Shown here piece after piece: positions 1-7,492 of a stretch of 22,681 nt of DNA. Numbering within the stretch: position 1 is the first letter of the stretch; each line of letters opens with the position of its first letter. Source of the stretch: JBHGBB01 sp041946755 (GTDB taxonomy: Bacteria; UBP4; UBA4092; JAOAEQ01); the NCBI GenBank assembly GCA_041946755.1, contig JBHGBB010000040.1, positions 1-22,681 of the forward strand, written 5' to 3'. The notes under the pieces are model-generated. The model searched no databases, was not told the origin of the DNA, and worked only from the letters and a program-made list of their open reading frames with translations. A program made the translations under genes and the position numbers.

Positions 1-368
1 TTTTCTTCTGTTATTTTTATACTGCGGTTACGTTTAATCCGGTTGATACAGCAGATAATTTAAAGAAATACGGTGCATTTATTCCTGGGGTTCGTCCGGG
101 AAAATCAACTTCGGATTTGATTGACCGGATTCTGACTCGCATTACGTTAGCCGGAGCATTTTTTTTAGCGCTAGTAGCAATTATCCCGGAAACGGTAAAT
201 ATCCTTATGGAAGTTCCGTATACGGTCGCAAGTAATTTGGGTGGTACCGGTTTAATCATTGTTGTTGGTGTCGCATTAGATACCATGAAACAAATCGAAT
301 CGCATTTATTAATGCGGCATTATGACGGATTTCTTAAAAAAGGTAAATTAAAATCGAGAAGCTGGTAA
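1..368 (+). CDS. secY: Protein translocase subunit SecY, C-terminal part (5' end outside window)
   Basis: The reading frame is open from base 3 and ends at the TAA at 366-368, giving about 121 residues of C-terminus. The part seen contains the stretch FNPVDTADNLKKYGAFIPG, then RPG, a membrane segment LAGAFFLALVAIIPE, the GGTGLIIVVGVALDT segment and the tail QIESHLLMRHYDGFLKK. This order is typical of the last cytoplasmic loop and last transmembrane helices of SecY, the channel subunit of the SecYEG translocon in the inner membrane. The next gene, adk, starts 15 bases later, which is the usual spc operon order (secY-adk-map-infA-rpmJ). The start and most of the protein lie upstream of the window, so nothing can be said about completeness beyond an intact end. 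Confidence 0.97.
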   Translation, partial: FFCYFYTAVTFNPVDTADNLKKYGAFIPGVRPGKSTSDLIDRILTRITLAGAFFLALVAIIPETVNILMEVPYTVASNLGGTGLIIVVGVALDTMKQIESHLLMRHYDGFLKKGKLKSRSW

Positions 369-383
369 ACAGAAAGAAGTGCC

Positions 384-1031
384 ATGCGATTAGTTTTACT
401 GGGTGCTCCTGGATCCGGCAAGGGGACACAAGCAGAGCGTTTAACAGCGAAGTATCGAATTCCACATGTCTCGACCGGTAATATTTTACGGTTGGCGATA
501 GAACATAAAACCGAATTGGGGACATTAGCGAATACCTATATTAAAGAAGGTAAGTTAGTTCCTGATGCGGTAATAATTCGGGTAGTTGAGGAACGATTAG
601 CCCAATCGGATTGTAGTCTTGGATTTATTCTGGATGGATTTCCCAGAACGGTTACGCAAGCAGAAATGTTGAAACAGTGGACCGTACAGACTAAACAATC
701 ATTGACCAAAGTAGTTTATTTTCAAGTTAGTGAGTCAACGTTAATAAAACGATTAATTAATCGTCGAGTATGCAGTAAATGCGAGGCGATATATCATCTG
801 ATTACGCATCCGCCTAAGATAGCGGGTAAATGTGATCTTTGCGGTAACGCCGTTATACAACGGCCAGATGATGAAGAAACAACGGTAATCAATCGGCTTA
901 AAGTTTATAAAGAATTAACCGAACCGCTGCTCGAGTATTATCAGAAATTAGATTTATTGTTAGTTGTTGATGGAGAGAATAACGCTGAAACTATTTTTGT
1001 ATCATTAGTTACCCAGTTAACGAAATCATGA
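384..1031 (+). CDS. adk: Adenylate kinase, zinc-LID type
   Basis: This is a 215-residue adenylate kinase, which interconverts ATP + AMP with 2 ADP in the cytoplasm. The P-loop GAPGSGKGT lies at residues 7-15. The AMP-binding segment STGNILR follows (about 30-36), and the FILDGFPRT motif is at 81-89. The LID carries four cysteines (C130, C133, C150, C153) as two CxxC pairs, so it should bind structural zinc, as in many Gram-positive and deep-branching enzymes. Length is normal. An AGAAAG stretch precedes the ATG. Its stop codon TGA overlaps the ATG of map (ATGA, 1028-1031), so translational coupling with map is likely. Identification is firm. Confidence 0.98.
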   Translation: MRLVLLGAPGSGKGTQAERLTAKYRIPHVSTGNILRLAIEHKTELGTLANTYIKEGKLVPDAVIIRVVEERLAQSDCSLGFILDGFPRTVTQAEMLKQWTVQTKQSLTKVVYFQVSESTLIKRLINRRVCSKCEAIYHLITHPPKIAGKCDLCGNAVIQRPDDEETTVINRLKVYKELTEPLLEYYQKLDLLLVVDGENNAETIFVSLVTQLTKS

Positions 1032-1776
1032 TTACCTATAAATCTGCTGCAGAGATAGAACGGATTGCTGAAGGGACACGCATGATTTCAGCGTTACTCT
1101 TGGAATTAAAAAAAAAATAGTTCCTGGAATCAGAACCGAAGAACTAGACAAGTTTGCTGTAGATTTTATTCGATCGCGAGGAGCGATTCCGGCTTTTAAA
1201 GGATATCGGGGATTTCCGGCGAATATTTGTGTTTCAATCAACGAAACCGTAGTGCACGGAATACCTTCAGCGAGAAAAATTATAGCGGGAGATTGTGTCA
1301 GTATAGATGTTGGACTAGAATATAAAGGTTTTTTTGCGGATGCGGCGATAACGGTGCCGACAGAACAAGTCGATGCGGAAAAACTTCGGTTGATATCGGT
1401 AACTCGGACATCACTTGATCGAGGTATAGAAGCAGCGCGGATAAATAATCGCATCGGTGATATTTCTCATGCAATACAGAGTTATGTCGAATCAGCAGGA
1501 TTTAGTGTGGTACGGGAATATGTTGGGCATGGGATTGGATATATGATCCATGAAGATCCACCGATCCCCAATTTCGGACCCCCAGGAAAAGGTATTCGTT
1601 TAAAAGAAGGGATGGTTTTGGCGATAGAACCCATGGTCAATATGGGAACATACGAGGTCGAAGTGCTCGATGACCATTGGACCGTGGTAACGAAAGATAG
1701 ATTACCCTCAGCGCATTTTGAACATATGGTGGTAGTAACGAGGACAGGTCCTCGATTATTAACTACGGGATATTAA
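1028..1776 (+). CDS. map: Methionine aminopeptidase type I, reading frame broken at an A10 run
   Basis: The enzyme removes the N-terminal Met from nascent proteins. The frame starting at ATG 1028 (overlapping the adk stop) reads MITYKSAAEIERIAEGTRMI and on to LELKKK, then meets TAG at 1118-1120 right after ten A (1108-1117). Going back one base in the A run restores a full frame: KKIVPGIRTEELDKF and so on to the stop at 1776. In that frame the metal ligands are present: Asp in SIDVG, Asp in FADAA, His in VGHGIG, Glu in AIEPM and Glu in HFEH. Joined, the protein is about 248 residues, the normal length. The cause could be a homopolymer sequencing or assembly error, transcriptional or ribosomal slippage, or a real inactivating mutation. 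The conserved catalytic part argues against long-standing decay. Internal starts such as 1252 would leave out the first metal-independent portion and are unlikely. Confidence 0.9.
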
Positions 1777-1791
1777 ACGACATAATTATAC

Positions 1792-2010
1792 ATGGCTAAA
1801 GAAGCTGCTATTGAAGTTGAAGGAACAGTCGTTGAGACATTACCCAACGCCATGTTTCGGGTGGAGTTGGAAAATGGACATAAGGTATTAGCCCATGTAT
1901 CAGGGAAAATGCGTATGAATTTTATCCGTATTCTTCCAGGGGATAAAGTTAAATTGGAATTATCCCCGTATGATTTATCACGGGGAAGAATAGTGTATCG
2001 AACAAAATAA
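1792..2010 (+). CDS. infA: Translation initiation factor IF-1
   Basis: This 72-residue protein is a single OB fold. It binds the A site of the 30S subunit during initiation, together with IF-2 and IF-3. The sequence MAKEAAIEVEGTVVETLPNA, the FRVELENGH core and the end PYDLSRGRIVYRTK are diagnostic. It sits 15 bases after map and 31 bases before rpmJ, the standard spc-operon order. No clear Shine-Dalgarno sequence precedes the ATG; the bases before it are AT-rich, so translation may depend on coupling to map. Length and sequence show nothing unusual. Confidence 0.98.
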   Translation: MAKEAAIEVEGTVVETLPNAMFRVELENGHKVLAHVSGKMRMNFIRILPGDKVKLELSPYDLSRGRIVYRTK

Positions 2011-2041
2011 AAAAGGGAATGCTTGGTAGGGTTTATTTTCT

Positions 2042-2155
2042 ATGAAAGTTAAAGCTTCAGTAAAAAAAATATGCGAAAAATGCCGAATTATCAAGAGAAA
2101 AGGTGTAATTCGGGTGATTTGTAGCAATCCTCGGCATAAGCAACGACAAGGTTAA
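2042..2155 (+). CDS. rpmJ: Ribosomal protein bL36, zinc-binding form
   Basis: A 37-residue ORF, missed by length-limited gene calling: it starts MKVKASVKKICEKCRIIKRK and ends NPRHKQRQG. The zinc ligands C11, C14, C27 and H32 (CxxC-x12-C-x4-H) are all present, so this is the zinc-binding (C+) form of bL36, the smallest large-subunit protein. The start ATG at 2042 is preceded by only a weak TAGGG-like stretch. It lies between infA and rpsM, the expected place at the junction of the spc and alpha operons. Confidence 0.96.
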   Translation: MKVKASVKKICEKCRIIKRKGVIRVICSNPRHKQRQG

Positions 2156-2185
2156 GTAGGTATTTACCTATATTTGGAGGTTTTT

Positions 2186-2602
2186 GTGGCAAGAATAGCA
2201 GGTATTGATATACCAAAAGAAAAACGAGTTGAAATCGGATTAACCTATATTTATGGGGTGGGGCGCAGTTTATCGAATATAATATTGAAAGAACTGAATA
2301 TCGATCCCAATATTCGGATAAAAAATCTGACCGATGAACAAGTAAGCAAAATAAACTCTTATATTATGCGAGAGTTTAAGGTAGAAGGGGAATCGCGTCG
2401 GGAAATAACTGCTAATATCAAGCGGTTAATGGATATCGGTTCATATCGCGGATTGCGCCATCGTCGAAATTTGCCGGTTCGAGGGCAACGAACGCATACT
2501 AATGCAAGAACTCGGAAAGGACCACGGAAGACCGTAGGCGTAATGCGGAAAGCAGCGGTAGCAAAGATGGGTGGTCCAGCGCAGAGCGAACCGAAAAAAT
2601 AA
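2186..2602 (+). CDS. rpsM: Ribosomal protein uS13
   Basis: 138 residues starting MARIAGIDIPKEKRVEIGLT, with the SYRGLRHRRNLPVRGQRTHT region and the basic tail TRKGPRKTVGV typical of uS13, a head protein of the 30S subunit that contacts tRNA and the 50S bridge. The start is the GTG at 2186. A GGAGG Shine-Dalgarno sits at 2176-2180 with 5 bases spacing, which excludes the TTG at 2174 inside the ribosome-binding site. The C-terminal tail has a short extension (KMGGPAQSEPKK). First gene of the alpha operon part. Confidence 0.98.
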   Translation: MARIAGIDIPKEKRVEIGLTYIYGVGRSLSNIILKELNIDPNIRIKNLTDEQVSKINSYIMREFKVEGESRREITANIKRLMDIGSYRGLRHRRNLPVRGQRTHTNARTRKGPRKTVGVMRKAAVAKMGGPAQSEPKK

Positions 2603-2671
2603 GGATGGATTTTAGAAGTTAGTCGGCAAGATTGAACGAAACTGGTTCAACTTGACGTATTGGAGGAAACC

Positions 2672-3052
2672 ATGGCAGTAGAAAAAAAGAAAAAAGAAGT
2701 TCATCATGTAACGAATGGAATAGCACATATTCAGGCTACATTTAATAATACAATTGTTACTATTACCGATATGACCGGAAATGCTATTGTTTGGGCTTCA
2801 GCTGGAACCCAAGGTTTCAAGGGTTCTCGAAAAAGCACCCCGTTTGCGGCACAAGTTACCGCGGAAGCTGCTGCGAAAAAAGCACTTGCCGTTGGCGTGA
2901 AACAAGTTGAAGTATATGTAAAAGGACCGGGTGCTGGACGGGAATCAGCAATTCGAGCAATACAAGCCGTCGGGCTTGATATCAGTGTAATAAAAGATGT
3001 AACTCCTATTCCGCACAATGGGTGCCGGCCACCTAAGCGAAGACGAGTATAA
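2672..3052 (+). CDS. rpsK: Ribosomal protein uS11
   Basis: 126 residues. The start is ATG 2672, with GGAGG at 2662-2666 and 5 bases spacing; the in-frame TTG twelve bases upstream lies before the Shine-Dalgarno and was not used. The N-terminus is lysine-rich (MAVEKKKKEVHHV). It is followed by the uS11 core (ATFNNTIVTITD, GSRKSTPFAAQ, GPGAGRESAIRA) and the end PHNGCRPPKRRRV. uS11 forms part of the 30S platform and contacts mRNA. A small hairpin (TTGAAC 2632-2637 / GTTCAA 2645-2650) lies in the leader between rpsM and rpsK; whether it matters is unknown. Confidence 0.98.
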   Translation: MAVEKKKKEVHHVTNGIAHIQATFNNTIVTITDMTGNAIVWASAGTQGFKGSRKSTPFAAQVTAEAAAKKALAVGVKQVEVYVKGPGAGRESAIRAIQAVGLDISVIKDVTPIPHNGCRPPKRRRV

Positions 3053-3074
3053 ATAGTTAAATACGAGGTTATCA

Positions 3075-3701
3075 ATGGCTAGAAATATTGAAGGTAATTG
3101 TCGAACATGTCGTCGAGAAGGAACGAAATTATTTTTAAAAGGTTCGCGATGCTATACCGAGAAATGCGCGCTAACCCGGCGGGGTTATCCACCAGGACAG
3201 CATGGGCAAAGACGGAGTAAAATGTCTGCGTATGCGGTGCAGCTTAGAGAGAAACAGAAGCTGAAAAGCATGTATGGTATTTTAGAGCGACAATTCCGGG
3301 GTTATTTTGAAAAAGCGGAACGGTTGCCCGGAATTACCGGTACGAGTTTATTACAATTACTCGAACGCCGGTTGGATAATTTGGTATATCGATTGGGATT
3401 TGCTAGCTCTCGTGATGAAGCGCGGCAACTGGTTCGGCATGGACATATTTTAGTAAATAATCGCAAAGTGGATATTTCCTCATATTTAGTTAATGCTGGT
3501 GCCGTAATTTCAGTTCGTGCAAAAAGCCAGCAGTTGCCGGGAATTAAACGGGCAAGTGAACTGCTCCAGAGCCGTGAAAGTGTTACCTGGTTATCTCGTG
3601 ATCCCGATAAGATGGAAGGAAAATTAATCGGAATACCCGCTCGAGAAGAAATTCCAGTCGCGATTCGTGAACAATTAATCGTTGAATTATACTCCAAATA
3701 A
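3075..3701 (+). CDS. rpsD: Ribosomal protein uS4, zinc-binding form
   Basis: 208 residues. uS4 is a primary 16S rRNA binder that starts 30S assembly. The N-terminal domain has cysteines C9, C12, C26 and C31, so it is the zinc-binding (C+) form. The S4 RNA-binding domain (RLDNLVYRLGFASSRDEARQLVRHGHILVNNRKVDI) begins near residue 96. A GAGG Shine-Dalgarno precedes ATG 3075. Gene order rpsM-rpsK-rpsD-rpoA-rplQ is the classical alpha operon. In E. coli, S4 represses this operon by binding its leader; no comparable pseudoknot could be recognised here by eye. Confidence 0.98.
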   Translation: MARNIEGNCRTCRREGTKLFLKGSRCYTEKCALTRRGYPPGQHGQRRSKMSAYAVQLREKQKLKSMYGILERQFRGYFEKAERLPGITGTSLLQLLERRLDNLVYRLGFASSRDEARQLVRHGHILVNNRKVDISSYLVNAGAVISVRAKSQQLPGIKRASELLQSRESVTWLSRDPDKMEGKLIGIPAREEIPVAIREQLIVELYSK

Positions 3702-3787
3702 AGCGTGTTCCGGATTACAGATTGCTGATCACGGAATATATGCTCCTTGGTTCGTAATCTGCGATTTGGAATCGAAACGGAGATACT

Positions 3788-4837
3788 ATGCAAAGTGAAT
3801 TGCAAATGCCAAAAAAGTTAGTCTGGGAACCTGAAACGTTGAGTGATAAACATGGGAAATTTATTCTCGAACCACTCGAACGGGGATACGGGATTACCAT
3901 TGGGAATGCGTTACGGCGCGTTCTACTTGCCTCAATACCAGGGGCTGCGGTAACCTCAGTAAAAATCGATGGTATTCTCCATGAACTGCAGCCAATACCG
4001 GGAGTTGAGGAAGATACGATAGATGTTTTATTAAATATAAAAAATTTGTTCATCAAGATGACTACCGATGAACCGCAGACAATTTATTTGGATGAACACG
4101 GAGAAAAAGAAGTCACTGCTGCGGATATTAAAGCCAACCAGAATATTACCATCATCAACCCGGAGCTGCATCTTGCTACCTTAAACAGCGATGGAGCGTT
4201 ACGCATGGAATTGGCAGTATCGAAGGGGATCGGATATTTATCCGCAGAGAAAAACAAACAACCGCATCAACCGGTAGGAACGATTCTGGTAGATTCGATT
4301 TTCTCACCGGTACGCCGGGTGAAATATGATGTTGAACCTACCCGGGTTGGACAAATTACCGATTATGAAAAACTCGTTTTAGAAGTATGGACCAACGGGA
4401 GTATTACTCCACAAGAAGCGGTTAATATCGCAGCACAACGATTGGAATCTCATTTTCAGATATTTATTATTGGGAGTCAAGAAGAGAAAGTAATGCCGGA
4501 AGCACCGAAAGTCGAAAAGAAAGTTGTTATAGAAAGTGAGCCGGTAGAAGATGAGAATCTGAATAAGAGTGTTGACGATCTGGAATTATCGGTTCGAGCG
4601 TTTAATTGTTTAAAAGCCGCCGGGCTCAGAACGATCCGTGATTTAGTGTTAAAAGGTGAACCGGAAATGTTGAAATACCGGAATTTCGGCCGGAAATCAC
4701 TGAATGAAATTAAAGATCTCTTAACGAAGATGAATTTATCGTTGGGGATGAAATTGGATGAAAACGGCAAACTAATCCCGCCGCCAGAAGAAGAATTACG
4801 GGCGGCAAAGCGTCGAGGAAGAAAACCATCCCGATAA
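3788..4837 (+). CDS. rpoA: RNA polymerase alpha subunit
   Basis: 349 residues, slightly longer than the usual ~330. The N-terminal domain (about 1-230) dimerises and nucleates polymerase assembly; it contains GYGITIGNALRRVLLASIPG (34-52) and the PVRRVKYDVEPTRVGQ region. An acidic, lysine-rich linker (about 230-262) is longer than in E. coli. The C-terminal domain has VRAFNCLKAAGL and NFGRKSLNEIKDLL; R270, N273 and C274 line up with E. coli R265, N268 and C269, which contact UP-element DNA, so UP-element recognition is probably retained. The tail after residue 330 is basic (AAKRRGRKPSR). The start ATG 3788 has GGAG nearby upstream. The 86-base gap after rpsD holds nothing clear. Confidence 0.98.
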   Translation: MQSELQMPKKLVWEPETLSDKHGKFILEPLERGYGITIGNALRRVLLASIPGAAVTSVKIDGILHELQPIPGVEEDTIDVLLNIKNLFIKMTTDEPQTIYLDEHGEKEVTAADIKANQNITIINPELHLATLNSDGALRMELAVSKGIGYLSAEKNKQPHQPVGTILVDSIFSPVRRVKYDVEPTRVGQITDYEKLVLEVWTNGSITPQEAVNIAAQRLESHFQIFIIGSQEEKVMPEAPKVEKKVVIESEPVEDENLNKSVDDLELSVRAFNCLKAAGLRTIRDLVLKGEPEMLKYRNFGRKSLNEIKDLLTKMNLSLGMKLDENGKLIPPPEEELRAAKRRGRKPSR

Positions 4838-4897
4838 ATAACAGCAACTAAATTATATTTAAGTAACCTGAACTTCGGGAGAATAGGTACATACATT

Positions 4898-5314
4898 ATG
4901 CAACACAGAAAAGCAGGTAAAAAACTTGGTAGAACCGCTTCGCATCGATTGGCGATGTTTCGGAATTTAATTCGCGCTATGGTTATTTCTGAAAAAATCA
5001 TTACCACCGAAACTAAAGCAAAAACCATTAAGCCAATCATCGAGAAGTTGGTATCGACTGCGCGGAAGAATGATCTGGCGCATATTCGTTTAGCGGCGAT
5101 GTGGCTGCCGGATAAAGAGTTGCTCAAAAAGCTGATAACTACCATTGCTCCGCGATATATCAGCCGACCGGGTGGATATACTCGAATTATTAAACTCGGC
5201 CGTCGTCCCGGCGATGCGGCCCCGATTGTGCAACTTGAATTTGTTGGTATCGAAGCGGAACAGGAATCAAAAGAGAAAGAGAAAAACCGGCCCGCTAAAG
5301 AGAAAAAGTCTTAA
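4898..5314 (+). CDS. rplQ: Ribosomal protein bL17
   Basis: 138 residues, with the signature start MQHRKAGKKLGRTASHRLAM, the segment TTETKAKTIKPIIEKL, and the end GGYTRIIKLGRRPGDAAPIVQLEFV. bL17 lies near the peptide exit tunnel of the 50S subunit. After the conserved domain (about 117 residues) there is a charged tail rich in E and K. Last gene of the alpha operon. No hairpin followed by a T run is visible in the 36 bases before the next gene, so read-through into the following small membrane protein is possible. Confidence 0.98.
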   Translation: MQHRKAGKKLGRTASHRLAMFRNLIRAMVISEKIITTETKAKTIKPIIEKLVSTARKNDLAHIRLAAMWLPDKELLKKLITTIAPRYISRPGGYTRIIKLGRRPGDAAPIVQLEFVGIEAEQESKEKEKNRPAKEKKS

Positions 5315-5350
5315 ATTGATAATTACCATCATTTTTATTTAAAATAATAT

Positions 5351-5593
5351 ATGATTATGAGTAAAGAACAATCAGAAATAGTAGGAAAACCGACGAGTCT
5401 TTCTTCTCAAACTCAGAAGCAGGCTTTTCGGAAGAAGGTTACGTTAATTGCCGGAACGGCCTCGATAGTCATCGGTCTTTTCTTGCTCAAATACACCAAT
5501 CCGGAAGGTAATAATTGGGCATCAATCCTCTCTCCAATAATGATCATCGGCGGTTATGTCGTGGTCATAGTTGGGCTTCTCTTGAAACCTTAG
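5351..5593 (+). CDS. Small two-helix membrane protein, function unknown
   Basis: An 80-residue ORF. Residues 1-28 are polar and Ser/Gln/Lys-rich. Two hydrophobic segments follow: about 29-46 (KVTLIAGTASIVIGLFLL) and about 58-78 (SILSPIMIIGGYVVVIVGLLL), joined by a short loop with NPEGNNW and ending in KP. A helical hairpin in the inner membrane is the natural reading. Start is ATG 5351 or ATG 5357; neither has a strong Shine-Dalgarno. It lies on the same strand between rplQ and prs, 36 bases after rplQ. Its layout resembles small DUF3098-like two-helix proteins, but that is an impression and not a family assignment. Confidence 0.7.
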   Translation: MIMSKEQSEIVGKPTSLSSQTQKQAFRKKVTLIAGTASIVIGLFLLKYTNPEGNNWASILSPIMIIGGYVVVIVGLLLKP

Positions 5594-5691
5594 CAGAACG
5601 AGATTTGATTATCCTAATTCCGGTGAGAAGAAAAAGTCTGATTATATTTGGGTAACATCGTAACTTTAGTCGAGATACGTTTTATTTATTT

Positions 5692-6633
5692 ATGGCTAGC
5701 GATTTTAAAATATTTAGCGGTAGAGCTAATCCGGAATTAGCGAAAGAAATCTGTCAAGTATTAAATATTCCGCTTGGTGACATGGATGTTACCACTTTCT
5801 CGGACGGCGAGACCTTTATCCGGATCAATGAAAATGTCCGGGGAATGGATACCTTCGTTATTCAGCCAACAGCTCCGTCAATAAACGAAATGTTAATGGA
5901 GCTGCTAATTATTATCGATACTTTAAAACGCGCTTCTTGTCGTCGGGTAACTGCGGTTATTCCCTATTATGGATATGCACGGCAAGACCGGAAAGATCAG
6001 CCGCGGGTTCCGATTACCGCGAAATTAGTAGCCAATTTGATTACCGTAGCCGGTGCAGATCGAGTGTTAACAGTAGATTTACATGCCGGACAGATTCAAG
6101 GATTTTTTGATATTCCATTAGATAACTTGTTCGCCACACAAATTTTAGTAAACTATTTTAAAGAGTTGAATTTGGCCGATTTGGTTGTCGTCTCACCCGA
6201 TATCGGAAGTGTTAAACGAGCCCGAGCGTTTGCCGGGAAAATGAATGCTTTATTAGCGATCGTAGATAAACGGCGGCCGCAAGCCAACCGGGCAGAAGTA
6301 ATGAATATTATTGGCGATGTAGCGGACAAAAATATTATTATTTTCGATGATATGGTTGATACCGCAGGCACCTTGACTGAAGCCGTGAGTGCACTCAAAC
6401 AAGCCGGCGCGCGGGATATTTTTGCCGGATGTACTCATGGCGTACTTTCCGGGAAAGCAATTAAGCGGATTATGGACTCGCCGTTAAAAGAATTGGTTAT
6501 TACCAACACGATTGCGGTAGATAAAAATAAAAAGGATTGTTCGAAAATCAAAGTCCTTTCAATAGCGAATTTATTAGCCCAAGCGATAAGTAATATATAT
6601 CACAATGCCTCAGTGAGTGCATTGTTTCCGTAG
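5692..6633 (+). CDS. prs: Ribose-phosphate pyrophosphokinase (PRPP synthase)
   Basis: 313 residues, normal for class I enzymes. It makes PRPP from ribose 5-phosphate and ATP, feeding purine, pyrimidine, NAD, His and Trp synthesis. Visible motifs: FSDGE (36-40), the ATP-binding RQDRK (97-101), the catalytic-region His in DLHAGQIQGFFD (H131), and the PRPP-binding loop DDMVDTAGT (219-227). The end (SIANLLAQAISNIYHNASVSALF) matches the family. The ATG at 5692 has only AT-rich sequence before it. The order prs-rplY-pth-rpsF is a common bacterial arrangement. Confidence 0.98.
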   Translation: MASDFKIFSGRANPELAKEICQVLNIPLGDMDVTTFSDGETFIRINENVRGMDTFVIQPTAPSINEMLMELLIIIDTLKRASCRRVTAVIPYYGYARQDRKDQPRVPITAKLVANLITVAGADRVLTVDLHAGQIQGFFDIPLDNLFATQILVNYFKELNLADLVVVSPDIGSVKRARAFAGKMNALLAIVDKRRPQANRAEVMNIIGDVADKNIIIFDDMVDTAGTLTEAVSALKQAGARDIFAGCTHGVLSGKAIKRIMDSPLKELVITNTIAVDKNKKDCSKIKVLSIANLLAQAISNIYHNASVSALFP

Positions 6634-6683
6634 AAAATATCAGGTTCTACCTGGGTAACAGTATTGGATAAAGGAGAGAAGGT

Positions 6684-7415
6684 ATGCAACAAGTAACTTT
6701 ACAAGCACAAAAACGAACCAAAACCGGTAAAGGAATCAGCCGGCAGTTACGATTGCAGAAATCGATTCCGGGGGTAATTTATGGTGGCGGTAGTGAACCG
6801 ATTTCAGTTCAGGTCGGTTTGAAAGAGTTACATCAAATTCTCGGATCGAGTGCTGGCGGCAACGTGTTAATAAATTTGGAAATCCATAATGAACAAGATA
6901 TTGCCAAACAACCGGTGATTATCAAAGATACTCAATCGGACCCGCTATCGCGAGAATTTACGCATATCGATTTTTATCGTATTTCGTTAGACAAAGAACT
7001 TACGACCCATGTCCCCGTGCTAGCGGTAGGTGTTTCTATCGGAGTCCAAGAAGGTGGTATATTAGAATTCTCGATGCGGGAAGTAGAAGTGAAATGTTTA
7101 CCGACCTTGATTCCTGATAAGATCGACGTAGATATTACCGCCATGAAAGTCGGGAATACGATTCATATCTCGGATTTAAAAGTACCGGAGGGGGTTCAAT
7201 TGATGGAAGACCCGGACGGTGTGGTTATGACTGTTGTGGCGCCGAAAGCGGTGGTCGAAGAAGTAGTGACCCCGACTGAAGTAACCGAACCGGAATTGAT
7301 TACCAAAAAGCCGACTGAAGAAGAATTGCTTGATGCCGCCGAAGGTAAGGTTAAAGAAGAAAAAGGAGCTGAAGCTAAAGCTGGTGAAGCTCCGAAAAAA
7401 GAAGGTAAGAAATAA
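6684..7415 (+). CDS. rplY: Ribosomal protein bL25, long CTC/TL5 form
   Basis: 243 residues. The N-terminal bL25 domain (about 1-95, MQQVTLQAQKRTKTGKGISR to HIDFYRISLDKE) binds 5S rRNA. A second TL5-type beta domain (about 96-190) contains EGGILEFSMREVEVKCLP and IHISDLKVPEGVQ. The last ~50 residues are a Glu/Lys/Ala-rich low-complexity tail (residues about 195-243). This long form is known as CTC or TL5 in other bacteria. A strong Shine-Dalgarno (AAAGGAGAG) precedes ATG 6684. Between prs and pth, the usual place. Confidence 0.97.
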   Translation: MQQVTLQAQKRTKTGKGISRQLRLQKSIPGVIYGGGSEPISVQVGLKELHQILGSSAGGNVLINLEIHNEQDIAKQPVIIKDTQSDPLSREFTHIDFYRISLDKELTTHVPVLAVGVSIGVQEGGILEFSMREVEVKCLPTLIPDKIDVDITAMKVGNTIHISDLKVPEGVQLMEDPDGVVMTVVAPKAVVEEVVTPTEVTEPELITKKPTEEELLDAAEGKVKEEKGAEAKAGEAPKKEGKK

Positions 7416-7429
7416 TATCATCCAGATTC

Positions 7430-7476
7430 CAGAAGTTAGATTTTATCCGCTGGAAATGGGGAAAATCTAAACTCTG
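7430..7476 (+). other. Hairpin in the rplY-pth gap
   Basis: TTAGATTTT (7436-7444) pairs with AAAATCTAA (7462-7470). Outside a 2x2 internal loop, CAGA (7430-7433) pairs with TCTG (7473-7476), making 13 base pairs in all. No T run follows, so it is not a standard terminator. It ends 16 bases before the pth start, where it could affect mRNA processing or pth translation; no role is proven. Confidence 0.5.
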
Positions 7477-7492
7477 AAATTATATTTCGTGA

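Noticed and set aside
1252..1776. A separate short methionine aminopeptidase starting at 1252
   Set aside because: Upstream sequence in the same frame (IVPGIRTEELDKF onward) is clearly part of the same enzyme, so the break is at the A10 run and not a new start.
6602..6625. Hairpin at the end of prs as a terminator
   Set aside because: The arms ACAATGC / GCATTGT lie inside the coding region and only three T follow.
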